Of a DNA stretch of 64,000 nt, positions 17,323-26,263 are shown piece by piece. Position numbers and translations under genes: made by a program. Under the pieces are notes generated by a model that was not told the DNA's origin, searched no databases, and saw nothing but the letters and a program-made list of their open reading frames with translations. The DNA lies in assembly GCA_001790855.1 (NCBI GenBank), contig MGDH01000004.1, forward strand, positions 20,237-84,236, read 5' to 3'. The DNA comes from Candidatus Schekmanbacteria bacterium RIFCSPLOWO2_02_FULL_38_14. Its GTDB lineage: Bacteria > Schekmanbacteria > GWA2-38-11. Each line of letters opens with the position of its first letter. Position 1 is the first letter of the stretch.

Positions 17323-18249
17323 CTAAATTCCAAATGTCTCATGGAAGTCATCAAAATGAGAAAGTTTTTTAAACTCTTTAAACCTTTTCCTTATTTCATC
17401 TTTTTCAAGTCTCATCAGACGGTTCAGGCTGAAATCCTCAACTGCAAAGGATGCCATTACACTCCCAAAAATTATCCCCTGTCTTATTGCAGGTTCATCA
17501 AACCTGTCTATGGAAGCTATGTAACCCATAAAACCACCGGCAAAGGTATCACCTGCTCCTGTGGGGTCATTTATTGTATGAAGAGGGTATGCCGGTGTTG
17601 CAAAAACTGAGTTGTCTGAAAACATCATTGCACCATATTCTCCTCTCTTCACAATAATCATTTTGGGACCGTATTTAAGAATCTTCTGTGCAGCCCTGAC
17701 TATATTTGGCTCCTTTGCGAACTCTCTTGTTTCACCATCATTTATAATCAGAATGTCAATGTTTGCCATTGCCTTTTTTAATTCATTTGGCTTGCCTTCA
17801 ATCCAGAAGTTCATTGTATCAAGCGCAATAAGTTTGGGCTTTTCAACTGATTTTAATACCTTTGATTGGAGGTCGGGGTCAATATTTGCAAGAAAAACAT
17901 ATTCTGCATTTCTGTAACTATCAGGAATAACAGGGGTGAAGTTTTCAAATACGTTAAGCTTTGTATCAAGGGTAATAGCCTCGTTTAAGTCATATCCGTA
18001 TTTCCCTTTCCACCTGAAAGTTTTTCCGGGTCTTTTCTGAAGCCCTGATAAATCTATTGACCTGGATTCAAGCAACTTTATGTGAGTCTCAGGAAAATCT
18101 TCGCCAACAACAGCAACAAGTTTTACATCAGTGAAAAAAGACGCTGAAACAGAGAAATATGTTGCTGAGCCTCCCAAAACCTCCTGCACTTCACCAAATG
18201 GTGTTTTAACTGAATCCAGAGCAACAGAACCAACAACGACAATACTCAT
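17323..18249 (-). CDS. PfkB-family sugar/nucleoside kinase
   Basis: 308-residue ribokinase-fold enzyme that transfers phosphate from ATP to a sugar or nucleoside hydroxyl. It has the N-terminal GSVALDSVKTPFG and the GGSATYFSVSAS motif, and the C-terminal signature DPTGAGDTFAGGFMGY, with Asp234 the expected catalytic base. AAGGAG precedes ATG 18249 by 6 bases. The substrate cannot be read from the sequence; ribokinase, adenosine-kinase and fructokinase-like functions are possible. It lies between a Yip1-like membrane protein and rsmI, spaced as if co-transcribed with both. Confidence 0.88.
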   Translation of the reverse strand: MSIVVVGSVALDSVKTPFGEVQEVLGGSATYFSVSASFFTDVKLVAVVGEDFPETHIKLLESRSIDLSGLQKRPGKTFRWKGKYGYDLNEAITLDTKLNVFENFTPVIPDSYRNAEYVFLANIDPDLQSKVLKSVEKPKLIALDTMNFWIEGKPNELKKAMANIDILIINDGETREFAKEPNIVRAAQKILKYGPKMIIVKRGEYGAMMFSDNSVFATPAYPLHTINDPTGAGDTFAGGFMGYIASIDRFDEPAIRQGIIFGSVMASFAVEDFSLNRLMRLEKDEIRKRFKEFKKLSHFDDFHETFGI

Positions 18250-18282
18250 AAGTTCTCCTTAAATTAAGCTATAAGTTATCAG

Positions 18283-18870
18283 TTAAATGAAAATCCTCAC
18301 TGTATTGAAGGCTAAAAAGATTAAGATTATCAGAGCAAATAATAAAGTCATAAGAATCATGAAAAGAAGAGGAAATAAATAAACTGCCAAGGTGCGGAAC
18401 AGAGAAAATTCATAAATTCTCTTTATGAGAAAAACCTGCAACCCAATAATCCAGAACACTAATATCAATCCAGAAAAAGCATATAAACTTTCAAGGTTAA
18501 AACCATTACAGATTAATGAAAGAGGCGTCTTAAATATCCACGGAACAAATGAAAATCCCAAAAGGGTTAAAACTCTGGTCACTTTCTCCTTACGCCCGAA
18601 AATTTCAGCAATGAAATTATAGAGCAAAGAGATTGGAAACAGGAATAAATATAAAAGAAAAAACCTTACAAAAATTCCTGCAGCAAGACTTGCAGTGAAA
18701 ATTTCTGATGACACACCAATACTGCTTCCAATGAAACTGCTCGTTAAAGATAAAGCTGCTATGAATAAGGACAGGAAAAAGAAATTTTTCTCCCTTACAG
18801 CCTCAACTCCTTCTTTTGGTGAGGCAATGATGTAATAAACCATGTCTGTATTTGTAGTGTCTCTTACCAT
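18283..18870 (-). CDS. Yip1-family integral membrane protein
   Basis: 195 residues with about five membrane helices (roughly 25-50, 60-95, 100-120, 128-150 and 160-190). The pattern of an N-terminal cytosolic stretch with SPKEGVEAVREK, then FNFIAEIFGRKEKVTRVLTLLG-like text and SFVPWIF, resembles Yip1/YIPF-domain proteins of bacteria. Its ATG lies one base after the sppA stop (TAAGATG), so translation is probably coupled to sppA. Function unknown; it may assist the envelope protease. Confidence 0.6.
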   Translation of the reverse strand: MVRDTTNTDMVYYIIASPKEGVEAVREKNFFFLSLFIAALSLTSSFIGSSIGVSSEIFTASLAAGIFVRFFLLYLFLFPISLLYNFIAEIFGRKEKVTRVLTLLGFSFVPWIFKTPLSLICNGFNLESLYAFSGLILVFWIIGLQVFLIKRIYEFSLFRTLAVYLFPLLFMILMTLLFALIILIFLAFNTVRIFI

Positions 18871-18871
18871 C

Positions 18872-19873
18872 TTACCTGACAGGAGAAAACATTCTTTCTA
18901 AATCATTTATATAAGCAAATTGGGGAAGGTACTGGTATTTGACAGGAGATTCCTGTTCAATCTGAAAAGGGTTTGTTTTGAGATTTGCCATATTGGATAA
19001 AAGTTCGAAAATCTGTTCAAGAGGCTTGACTGGTTCCTTAATAATCAAAGGTTCTCCTTTTATCCCTGCAAGCTTTCCGGCAATCAATTTTGCATCTTCA
19101 AAACCACCAAGCTCATCGACAAATTTAATCTTTTTCGCCTGTTCTCCGCTGAAGATTCTTCCATCAGCAAACCTCTTTACCTCTTCCGGACTAATATGTC
19201 TTCCTTCTGAAACTGCACCCAAAAACTGGGAATAGACATTATCAACAGTATCCTGAAGAATCTCTTTTTCTTCTTTTGATAACTCTTTCCAGACAGAAAG
19301 TATATCCTTGTATTGTCCGCTTTTAACTATATTGTATTTAATACCATACTTATCCATAAAATCCTTAATGTTTAAAGAACCTATATAAACCCCTACGCTT
19401 CCTGTAATTGTTCCACGGTTGGCAACTATTTTATCAGCTCCGCAGGCAATATAATATGCCCCTGAAGCAGCTATGTCACCAAAGGATGCAACTACCTTTA
19501 TCCCTTTTTTTCTCGCCTTTTTAACCTCATCATATATCTCCTGGGTTGCACCAACAGTCCCGCCAGGACTGTTAATCCTGAGTATGATTGCTTTAACTCT
19601 TGGGTTTTTGGCGCAGGTTCTTATTCTGTCAACAACAGCATCAGCTCCTCTAAATCTTACTCCAAAAGGGATAGAGGTTGGCTGGAAGGAAATCTCACCG
19701 TAAATATCAACCACAGCAATTCCTTCTTTGGATGGCATTCTGCTAAAGAAACCGCTGCTATTCTCCTCATTATCCTTTTCATTAACTCCTTTTCTGAGAA
19801 GCAAAGCGCCAATAATTACAGATAAAATGCAGAGGATTAATATGATTGAAGTTAGAACTCTCTCTTTTCTCAT
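18872..19873 (-). CDS. sppA: Signal peptide peptidase SppA, short form
   Basis: 333-residue S49-family serine protease anchored by one N-terminal helix (about 6-26) with its active domain outside the cytoplasm. ILRINSPGGTVGATQEIYD, ASFGDIAASGAYYIA with nucleophile Ser137, GTITGSVGVY and the SGQYKD segment with the expected general-base Lys189 are all present. It degrades signal peptides left in the membrane. I take ATG 19873 (MRKERVLTSI) since GGAGG lies upstream, though at a long 12-base spacing; an upstream TTG would add 19 implausible residues before the signal anchor. The length matches the Bacillus-type enzyme, not the 67-kDa duplicated form. Confidence 0.92.
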   Translation of the reverse strand: MRKERVLTSIILILCILSVIIGALLLRKGVNEKDNEENSSGFFSRMPSKEGIAVVDIYGEISFQPTSIPFGVRFRGADAVVDRIRTCAKNPRVKAIILRINSPGGTVGATQEIYDEVKKARKKGIKVVASFGDIAASGAYYIACGADKIVANRGTITGSVGVYIGSLNIKDFMDKYGIKYNIVKSGQYKDILSVWKELSKEEKEILQDTVDNVYSQFLGAVSEGRHISPEEVKRFADGRIFSGEQAKKIKFVDELGGFEDAKLIAGKLAGIKGEPLIIKEPVKPLEQIFELLSNMANLKTNPFQIEQESPVKYQYLPQFAYINDLERMFSPVR

Positions 19874-19976
19874 TATTTTTCCAAACCTCCAATATTGTTG
19901 TGAGTATAATTTAAGAACCTCCCTTGTCAATTAAAAACTATGGTCTTTTTTATGTCTGTTATATAAAATATTGTTT

Positions 19977-20429
19977 ATGAAAAAAGTTTTTTGCCACATT
20001 TCTGAAAACATAGAAGAGATTTCCGAATGCTACAGGATACGCAGAGAAGTCTTTGTCAGAGAACAGAAGCTTTTTAAAAACTCTGACAGAGACAAATTTG
20101 ACAAAAACGCCATTCACATTTGCGCTGAATATAATGGTGAAATAGTTGGAACAGTGAGAGTATTTGAAATAAAGGATGGGGTATGGTTTGGCGGAAGGCT
20201 CGCAGTTTTGAAAAAAGCAAGAAGAGGAGATACTGCAAAGCTTCTTGTTAAAAAAGCAGTTCAAACAGCTAAAAGCAAAGCTGCAAAGAAATTTCTTGCA
20301 TGGGTTCAGGAGGCAAATGTGAATTTTTTTTTAAGACTTGGATGGAAAAAAACTGGCAGAGAAAAAATTTATTTAGGTAAATCTCATCAGCTAATGGAGG
20401 CAAACCTTTCTTTATCCTCTGAAAAATAA
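19977..20429 (+). CDS. GNAT-family N-acyltransferase
   Basis: About 150 residues of the acetyl-CoA-dependent N-acyltransferase fold. IRREVFVREQKLF near the start is typical of the GNAT branch that includes autoinducer-synthase-like and ElaA-like proteins. GTVRVFEI is the central strand, LAVLKKARRGDTAKLLV the CoA pyrophosphate loop, with GRLAVLKKARRGD in place of the usual LAV.xxxRGxGIG, and FFLRLGWKKTGRE the last motif. ATG 19977 is used; no ribosome site is clear. It is a single plus-strand gene between minus-strand genes. The acceptor is unknown. Confidence 0.82.
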   Translation: MKKVFCHISENIEEISECYRIRREVFVREQKLFKNSDRDKFDKNAIHICAEYNGEIVGTVRVFEIKDGVWFGGRLAVLKKARRGDTAKLLVKKAVQTAKSKAAKKFLAWVQEANVNFFLRLGWKKTGREKIYLGKSHQLMEANLSLSSEK

Positions 20430-20456
20430 AGCGGAGATCTCTAAATTACACTAAAC

Positions 20457-20825
20457 TCAGAGCCCTAATATTTTATCAACCACTGCAGAAAGCTCATTGA
20501 TGTCAACCGGCTTATGAAGGTAATCAAATGCACCCAAGTTTAGCACTTTTACATACGAATTCATTTCACCATATGCTGTTAAAACAACAACTTTAGGGGT
20601 TTTGTTATTATCTTTTAATTTTTTCAAAAACTCGATGCCATCCATTACTGGCATCCTTATATCAGTCAGTACCAAATCAAATTCTTTTTTCTCAACCTCA
20701 TTGAAACCTTCAAGCCCGTTTTGAACTGCTGTAACTTCAAAAGATCGCTTGGTAAAATACTTGATCAGGAAATCTCTGTAGAGGTCATCATCCTCAACAA
20801 TTAGAACAGATTTTTTTTCTTCCAT
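20457..20825 (-). CDS. Stand-alone response regulator receiver protein
   Basis: 122-residue CheY-like protein with no output domain. The acidic pair is in VEDDDLY near residues 10-13, the phospho-acceptor Asp is in LVLTDIRMPVMDG (about residue 54), the switch Thr in VVLTAYGE and the conserved Lys in HKPVDINEL. It probably relays a signal by protein contact, or serves in a phosphorelay with a hybrid kinase such as that at the left edge (inference). No kinase gene adjoins it. It ends 28 bases from the convergent GNAT stop. Confidence 0.9.
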   Translation of the reverse strand: MEEKKSVLIVEDDDLYRDFLIKYFTKRSFEVTAVQNGLEGFNEVEKKEFDLVLTDIRMPVMDGIEFLKKLKDNNKTPKVVVLTAYGEMNSYVKVLNLGAFDYLHKPVDINELSAVVDKILGL

Positions 20826-21192
20826 TTATGCCAATATTTAGATTTAAAACAGTTGAAAAACTAATATATTAACCAAAGCTTACCATCAAAAGTCAAGGTA
20901 TTAATAAATAGATACCTTTTGTTTAGACACCTTGAATTCTCCAGTCTATATGACAAACCTATTTTGTCATTGCCTGCCTGCGGTAGGCAGGCGAGCGACC
21001 CCTTCGACATGCTCAGGATAAATTTTGGGAGCGTGGCAATCTCGTCTTTTAGCTGAAAGCTATCAGCTTTATAATTCGAGATTACTTCGTCGCTCCTGCC
21101 TGCCGGCAGGTTGCTCCTCGTAATGACAATTGTAGGACAACTTCTATCTGTCGCGGTGGTAGTTAGTTTTCTAAGTTTTCAAACCTGCTCTT
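20826..21192. other. Intergenic region with a TCATTGCGAG repeat
   Basis: No gene is seen. The middle (20965-21127) is a diverged copy of the TCATTGCGAG inverted repeat, interrupted by CTGCCTGCGGTAGGCAGGCG and CCTGCCGGCAGG palindromes and by AGCTGAAAGCTATCAGCTTT text. Confidence 0.6.
20965..21127. repeat. TCATTGCGAG-type inverted repeat, copy 2 (composite)
   Basis: Outer ends TGTCATTGC and TAATGACA with several nested short palindromes. It is longer than the other copies, consistent with repeat-in-repeat insertion. Confidence 0.6.
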
Positions 21193-22386
21193 CTAAGACA
21201 GCTTTCCTACAAACTCTTCTATTCTGTCCAGCCCTTTTTTAATGTTATCCATTGAGGTAGCATAAGAAAGCCTGATATAGGCATCATCTCCAAATGCAAC
21301 TCCTGGAACTACAGCTACTTTTACTTCTGTCAAGAGAAGTTCAGAAAGGTCTGATGAGGAATTAATTGTTCTGTCATTCAATTTTTTACCATAAAGTTTT
21401 GAGAAATTAGGGAAGGCATAGAAAGCCCCCTGAGGGTTAAAACAGGATACCCCCTTTATTGAGTTTAATCTCTTTACAATATATTTTCTTCTCTCATCAA
21501 AAGCCTTAACCATTTCTTCAACCGCTTTCTGGTCTCCGCGAAGAGCTTCAACGCTTGCCTTCTGTGAAATTGAGGTTGGATTTGATGTGCTCTGGCTTTG
21601 TATGTTTACAATTGCAGAAATCACATCCTTATTCCCTGCAACATAGCCAATTCTCCATCCGGTCATTGAATATGTTTTTGAAACACCATTCACTACAAGT
21701 GTGTTTTCTTTTATCTTATCTGACAAAGAGGCAATGCTTACATGTTTGAATCCATCATAAACCATTCTTTCATAGATTTCATCAGAAATTATAATAAGAT
21801 TGCTTTTTAGTGCGATCTCTGCAATTTCCTCAAGATGCTTTGCCTCATAACTTCCTCCGGTTGGATTTGATGGGCTATTAATTACAACTGCTTTTGTTTT
21901 TGAAGTAATATGCTTTTTGAAGTCATCACCTGTCATTCTGAAGCCATTTTCTTCTTTTGTTGGAACAATTACAGGAGTTCCGCCTGCAAGAATTACCTGG
22001 TCAGGATAGGAGACCCAGTAAGGGGCAGGGATTATAACCTCGTCTCCCCCTTCAAACAAAACCTGAGCTATATTATAAAGAACATCCTTTGCTCCGGCAC
22101 AGATTACAACCTGGCTCCTCTCATATTTTAAATTATTATCCTTTTTAAACTTCTCTACGACCGCATCCCTCAGGTCATCTATTCCTGCAGATGGCGTATA
22201 TTTTGTAAATCCTGATTTTATGGCTTTTATTCCAGCTTCTTTAATATTCTCTGGAGTATCAAAATCAGGTTCTCCAGCACCAAATCCTACCACATCAATC
22301 CCTTCTGCCTTCATTTTGTTAGCCTTTGCTGTAATAGCCAATGTTGGTGAAGGCTTAATACTCATCGCTCTCTTTGTAAGCTTCAT
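21193..22386 (-). CDS. Class I PLP aminotransferase (aspartate type)
   Basis: 397-residue fold-type I aminotransferase of the prokaryotic I-gamma aspartate aminotransferase branch. Key blocks are GAGEPDFDTPENI, YTPSAGIDDLRDAV, INSPSNPTGG, IISDEIYERMVYDG, and the PLP Schiff-base Lys237 in VNGVSKTYSMTGWRIGY; the C-terminal RLSYATS carries the substrate-binding Arg. It interconverts aspartate and oxaloacetate, though related enzymes act on aromatic or branched substrates. ATG 22386 is chosen because AAGGAG lies 7 bases before it; the in-frame GTG at 22392 nearly touches it. Monocistronic. Confidence 0.92.
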   Translation of the reverse strand: MKLTKRAMSIKPSPTLAITAKANKMKAEGIDVVGFGAGEPDFDTPENIKEAGIKAIKSGFTKYTPSAGIDDLRDAVVEKFKKDNNLKYERSQVVICAGAKDVLYNIAQVLFEGGDEVIIPAPYWVSYPDQVILAGGTPVIVPTKEENGFRMTGDDFKKHITSKTKAVVINSPSNPTGGSYEAKHLEEIAEIALKSNLIIISDEIYERMVYDGFKHVSIASLSDKIKENTLVVNGVSKTYSMTGWRIGYVAGNKDVISAIVNIQSQSTSNPTSISQKASVEALRGDQKAVEEMVKAFDERRKYIVKRLNSIKGVSCFNPQGAFYAFPNFSKLYGKKLNDRTINSSSDLSELLLTEVKVAVVPGVAFGDDAYIRLSYATSMDNIKKGLDRIEEFVGKLS

Positions 22387-22499
22387 TTCCACACTCCTTA
22401 AAATAAAAAATACTTACTTTTTGAAACGGAAATGATAATAAGAAAAAGAGAATTTTTAGTCAATGAATTTTTGGAAGGTTTTTAAACTATTTCACAAAC

Positions 22500-22596
22500 G
22501 TCATTGCGAGAAGCGATAGCGACGAAGCAATCTCATTTTCAAACTTTCGGCTAAAAGATTAGGAAGGGAGATTGCTTCGCTTCGCTCGCAATGACA
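22500..22596. repeat. TCATTGCGAG-type inverted repeat, copy 3
   Basis: 97 bases from GTCATTGCGAGAAG to CTCGCAATGACA, with the subterminal GCAATCTC and GAGATTGC arms. It sits in the divergent promoter region between the aminotransferase and menG and ends 18 bases before the menG start. Confidence 0.8.
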
Positions 22597-22614
22597 CTGA
22601 CCTGGAGCTAAGTT

Positions 22615-23358
22615 TTGGAAAAGAATAAAGAGTTCATAAGAAAGATGTTTTCCTCTATATCCTCAAGGTATGACTTCTTAAACCATCTTTTAAGCCTTGG
22701 GTTTGACAGGAAATGGAGAGAAAATACTGCAAAATCCATTCTGTCTGATGGCTCAAGCAGAGTTCTTGATGTATGCGCCGGTACTCTTGACTTATCAATA
22801 GCTGTCTCATCATACAATGGTTTTAATGGTATGGTAGTTGGAACTGATTTCTGTAAGGAGATGATAGAGATTGGGAAAAAGAAAATATCAGAAAGCAATC
22901 AGCTTTCAGCTATCAGCAGTCAGACCTCAGAACTCAAAACTCAAAACTCAAAGCTTATACCTCTCTGCGCTGACACACTGCATCTGCCCTTCAAAGACAA
23001 CTCCTTTGATGCCATTACCTCTGCTTTCGGGATAAGGAACATTCAGAACCTAAGAAATGCTCTGATTGAGATGCGAAGGGTTATAAGAAATGGCGGGAAA
23101 GCTGTCATACTTGAATTCTACCGCCCCAAAAACTCTCTCCTTTTTTCCCTATATCTTTTTTATTTCAGAAACATTCTTCCTTCATTGGGAAGAATAATCT
23201 CAGGAGATAAGAAAGCCTACTCTTACCTCAGGGATTCAGTAACAGCATTCCTTACACAGGAAGAGATGAAAAAAGAAATGGAACTTGCCGGGTTTAAAAA
23301 TGTAGGTTATGAAAATTTAACTTTTGGAATAGTGACTATCCATATTGGAAGAAAATGA
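22615..23358 (+). CDS. ubiE: Demethylmenaquinone/ubiquinone C-methyltransferase
   Basis: 247-residue SAM methyltransferase of the MenG/UbiE family; it methylates the quinone ring in the last step of menaquinone synthesis. Family hallmarks are FIRKMFSSISSRYDFLNHLLSLG near the N-terminus, TDFCKEMIEIG, AFGIRNIQNLRNAL and the SYLRDSV tail. TTG 22615 is the likely start: GGAG lies 7 bases before it and keeps the conserved IRKMF segment. Two oddities: the SAM motif reads DVCAGTLD where GTGD is usual, and residues about 94-113 (NQLSAISSQTSELKTQNSK) look like an intergenic repeat inserted in frame. It overlaps the next gene by ATGA. Confidence 0.9.
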   Translation: MEKNKEFIRKMFSSISSRYDFLNHLLSLGFDRKWRENTAKSILSDGSSRVLDVCAGTLDLSIAVSSYNGFNGMVVGTDFCKEMIEIGKKKISESNQLSAISSQTSELKTQNSKLIPLCADTLHLPFKDNSFDAITSAFGIRNIQNLRNALIEMRRVIRNGGKAVILEFYRPKNSLLFSLYLFYFRNILPSLGRIISGDKKAYSYLRDSVTAFLTQEEMKKEMELAGFKNVGYENLTFGIVTIHIGRK

Positions 23359-24218
23359 GCTTTTTGAAAGAAATTAAAACTTTTTTTACAGACATAAAAA
23401 TTGAGCATACTGTCTTTGCCCTTCCCTTTGCGGTAATGAGCGCCTTCATAGCCTCAGAAGGGATTCCTCAGAAAGAGAAAATCTTCTGGATAATAATTGC
23501 AATGATTGGAGCAAGAAGCTGGGCAATGGCATTTAACAGGGTTGCTGATTCAGGGCTTGATGCTGTAAATCCGCGAACAAAAAACAGGGCAATCCCTTCA
23601 GGGCTGTTGAGCAAGCAGAAAATGTGGGTATTCGGGATATTTTCAATCCTGATTTTTGAGTTTGCAGCCTACAGTCTTAACAGGTTAGCCTTTATTCTTT
23701 CACCATTAGCTCTTCTTATTATTTCTTTCTATTCCTACACCAAACGTTTTACCTCGCTATCTCACCTTTTTTTAGGACTCTCTCTGAGCATTGCCCCTGT
23801 TGGCGCATGGGTTGCAATTAGAGAAGAGATTTCCATTGTATCAGCAGAGCTTGCCCTTGCAGTAATGCTCTGGACAGCAGGGTTTGACATACTATATTCA
23901 CTTCAAGACCTTGACTTTGACAGAACCTATGGACTTTATTCCATACCAAAAAAAATCGGTGTTAAAAATTCACTCACCCTTTCAAAATCCCTTCATATCC
24001 TGACTGTCCTGATACTCTTTTCCGTCATCTTTTTTTCTTTTCTTGGAAAAATCTATCTCCTTGGAGTTATTCTCTCTTCTTTTTTCCTTATCTATGAACA
24101 CCTCTTAATTAAAGAAAATGACCTCTCAAAAATCAACAAAGCCTTCTTCAATATGAATGGTATTGTAAGCTTAACTTTGATGTTTTTTACCATTGTAGAT
24201 TGTTTGTTTGGAAAGTAA
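23355..24218 (+). CDS. UbiA-family prenyltransferase, MqnP-like
   Basis: 287-residue polytopic prenyltransferase with about eight or nine helices. The opening DIKIEHTVFALPFAVMSA and MAFNRVADSGLDAVNPRTKNRAIPSG are characteristic of MqnP, the futalosine-pathway enzyme that attaches the polyprenyl chain; the second Asp-rich site is YSLQDLDFDRTYGLYSIPKK. It starts ATG 23355 overlapping the ubiE stop (ATGA), so the pair is translationally coupled and would perform the last two steps of menaquinone synthesis. 4-hydroxybenzoate polyprenyltransferase (UbiA) is the alternative, but no ubiquinone gene is seen. Confidence 0.87.
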   Translation: MSFLKEIKTFFTDIKIEHTVFALPFAVMSAFIASEGIPQKEKIFWIIIAMIGARSWAMAFNRVADSGLDAVNPRTKNRAIPSGLLSKQKMWVFGIFSILIFEFAAYSLNRLAFILSPLALLIISFYSYTKRFTSLSHLFLGLSLSIAPVGAWVAIREEISIVSAELALAVMLWTAGFDILYSLQDLDFDRTYGLYSIPKKIGVKNSLTLSKSLHILTVLILFSVIFFSFLGKIYLLGVILSSFFLIYEHLLIKENDLSKINKAFFNMNGIVSLTLMFFTIVDCLFGK

Positions 24219-24315
24219 ATTTTTTAATTGGCTGGAGTTGAGGAAAGAGTTATACTCTTTAAAAAATGATCATTATCATCTTTAATCTTTAGAAAAAAGC
24301 TTATAGGTATAAAAT

Positions 24316-24488
24316 TTACCCTTCTGAATCTCTTCCTCTTGAAGCAATACTCTTTTTGAATTTTATCTTTCCACTGTCATCTTTCTCTTCTCTTGTGATG
24401 TAAAATCCCTTTATCCCGTATTTCGGGGCTTGTCTGCCATGTCAAAATTGCCTTCTTCCCATCTAATTTCGCATTAAAGGATATAACC
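24316..24488 (-). pseudogene. Frame-broken C-terminal beta-sandwich domain remnant
   Basis: Immediately after the LVIVD protein stop, minus-strand frames read LEVISFNAKLDGKKAILTWQ and SPEIRDK, then, after one more shift, GFYITREEKDDSGKIKF and a stop at 24316. The text resembles the FnIII-like tail of many secreted proteins (SFxAxxxGxxxxLxWxTxxEixNxGFxxxR). One shift separates it from the preceding gene and a second lies inside it. Confidence 0.6.
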
Positions 24489-26030
24489 TCAAGATCCTAC
24501 TTGAAGACCTGTTAACTTAAAGATTTCAAAAACGGTCCCGAGTGGATCGTTAATAATAGAATGAGACCCCCCTTCAACAATTAAATAGTTATCTATGAAA
24601 TCTGAAAGCATATATCTTATCGCTACAGATGAGGGTTTAACCTTTAATGGCCAGGAAAAGTAAAAATCATTCATTAACTTAATATTTGATGGTTCGCTTA
24701 TATCAAACACATATAATTTAAATTCATTCTTAATCCCTTTCTTAATTTCATTTAGAATAAACACATATTTATTATATTTATCATTTGATAAAAAACTAAA
24801 ATTTCCATCTATATCCAGCAAATCGTGGGAATCAGTTATATAAATTTCAGAGGGATTTTTTAAATCTAAAATAATAAGCTTGGAATTTTTCGATATTAAA
24901 TAAGCATAATCATTTCTTATGAATAATTTGTCATAAGATAATACTTCATTTATTCCTAAAATTTCTTCAAGTATATATTCTTTTATCAGTTGAAGATTTA
25001 ATGGGTTCGAAATATCAAAAATAGCTAAACCAGATTTACCAGGATTAAAATCTGAATTATAAGCAAAGGGGATATAAAAATATTTATCAGAAACAAAAGG
25101 ATAAATAAGGTTATATGGAGCAAGACCTATTATAAAATCCTTTATCCTATAGCTTGCTATTTGTTTAATATTATTTGAGTCTGCTATATCTATTATAATT
25201 AATGATGAAGAAAATGGGTCAGAGTTATCAATCCAGCTATTGATATCAATTAGATAAAGGTAATTTCCATTTATCAAACGCAAGGAACGAATACCATATG
25301 TATGATAGGTTGAATCTAAAAATATATCGTATGGATTCTTTATATCAAATCTTGTGATTCTAAGCTGAGAAGGGTCATCTTTATATCCGGGGCTGAAAAA
25401 GTAGGAAAAAATATAATCACCATATATCTCAAAATCTTGTGAAATATCTGTAGTATTCCAGAATTTAATATGAGTAATTTTTGGCAATTTAGATATATCA
25501 AAAACCCATAATCCTTTATGAAAATTACTTGTTTTTCCAGTCAGAATTTTTGTATCAGTATTTGTATTTGCAATAGAAACAGAATTGCCACCATTTTCAT
25601 TTTCTGTTTCTGCATACGCATAGGCTATATTTCCTTTAATTTTGAGGGTTGTTATCCTTTTAATATTATAATTAGAATAACTATCAATAATCTTGCCAGG
25701 TTTAGCCAACCTTTTTATATCAATATCTGTGAAAATATAGTTCCCCTTAATGGTTATTACCTTTGCTGGAAAGCAAAAGTATTTTTTACAGCTTACACCA
25801 TAAATTTTTTTAATTTCAATCTGAGAATTATTATATGGGGTGTTATATACCTTGCTGCTCAGAGCAGGAGTTTTTAAACTTATTTGCTCAGGTGATTTTT
25901 CTATATCAGCATCAAGAGAAAGGGGGTGGCCTGCAAAAGAAGAAGACGTTAGAAGAAAGAAGAAAAATATTATTATAAAAAAAAATTTTCTAGGTGAAGA
26001 AGGATGTAGATGAATGGATTTTATTGCCAT
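24489..26030 (-). CDS. Secreted LVIVD-repeat beta-propeller protein
   Basis: 513 residues with a signal peptide (basic start, hydrophobic FFFIIIFFFFLLTSSSFAG, cleavage after about residue 34). The body repeats the LVIVD-type unit: GNYIFTDIDI, GLWVFDISKL, SSLIIIDIAD, SGLAIFDISNP, KLIILDLKNP, LYVFDISEPS, each about 40-60 residues, predicting a propeller outside the cytoplasm. No catalytic site is apparent. It stops at LQVGS, exactly where the frame of a C-terminal sandwich domain continues one base out of register, so the present protein is probably C-terminally truncated by frameshift. Function unknown; surface binding is usual for such proteins. Confidence 0.75.
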   Translation of the reverse strand: MAIKSIHLHPSSPRKFFFIIIFFFFLLTSSSFAGHPLSLDADIEKSPEQISLKTPALSSKVYNTPYNNSQIEIKKIYGVSCKKYFCFPAKVITIKGNYIFTDIDIKRLAKPGKIIDSYSNYNIKRITTLKIKGNIAYAYAETENENGGNSVSIANTNTDTKILTGKTSNFHKGLWVFDISKLPKITHIKFWNTTDISQDFEIYGDYIFSYFFSPGYKDDPSQLRITRFDIKNPYDIFLDSTYHTYGIRSLRLINGNYLYLIDINSWIDNSDPFSSSLIIIDIADSNNIKQIASYRIKDFIIGLAPYNLIYPFVSDKYFYIPFAYNSDFNPGKSGLAIFDISNPLNLQLIKEYILEEILGINEVLSYDKLFIRNDYAYLISKNSKLIILDLKNPSEIYITDSHDLLDIDGNFSFLSNDKYNKYVFILNEIKKGIKNEFKLYVFDISEPSNIKLMNDFYFSWPLKVKPSSVAIRYMLSDFIDNYLIVEGGSHSIINDPLGTVFEIFKLTGLQVGS

Positions 26031-26263
26031 CTTTTATCCCAAATAATGACAGTTTTTAATGCACAAAATTATATAGTTAATATAATATCATACTGGGAAA
26101 CTGTCAATTGAATACTTCTTCTCTCATTTTAAATTTTTTATAGACATTTTTTTTCAATTTATGTATTCCCATAAAATAGATATTAGGATTTACCCTTGAC
26201 TTTATTAATATATTTAAGCATGAAAGAGCAAAATTGTTAAGTTTTTGTAGGAGGAGTTGAAAA

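Noticed and set aside
24244-24260. Terminator after the mqnP-like gene
   Set aside because: The AAAGAGT-TAT-ACTCTTT hairpin is followed by A residues, not U, on the coding strand, and the stem is weak.
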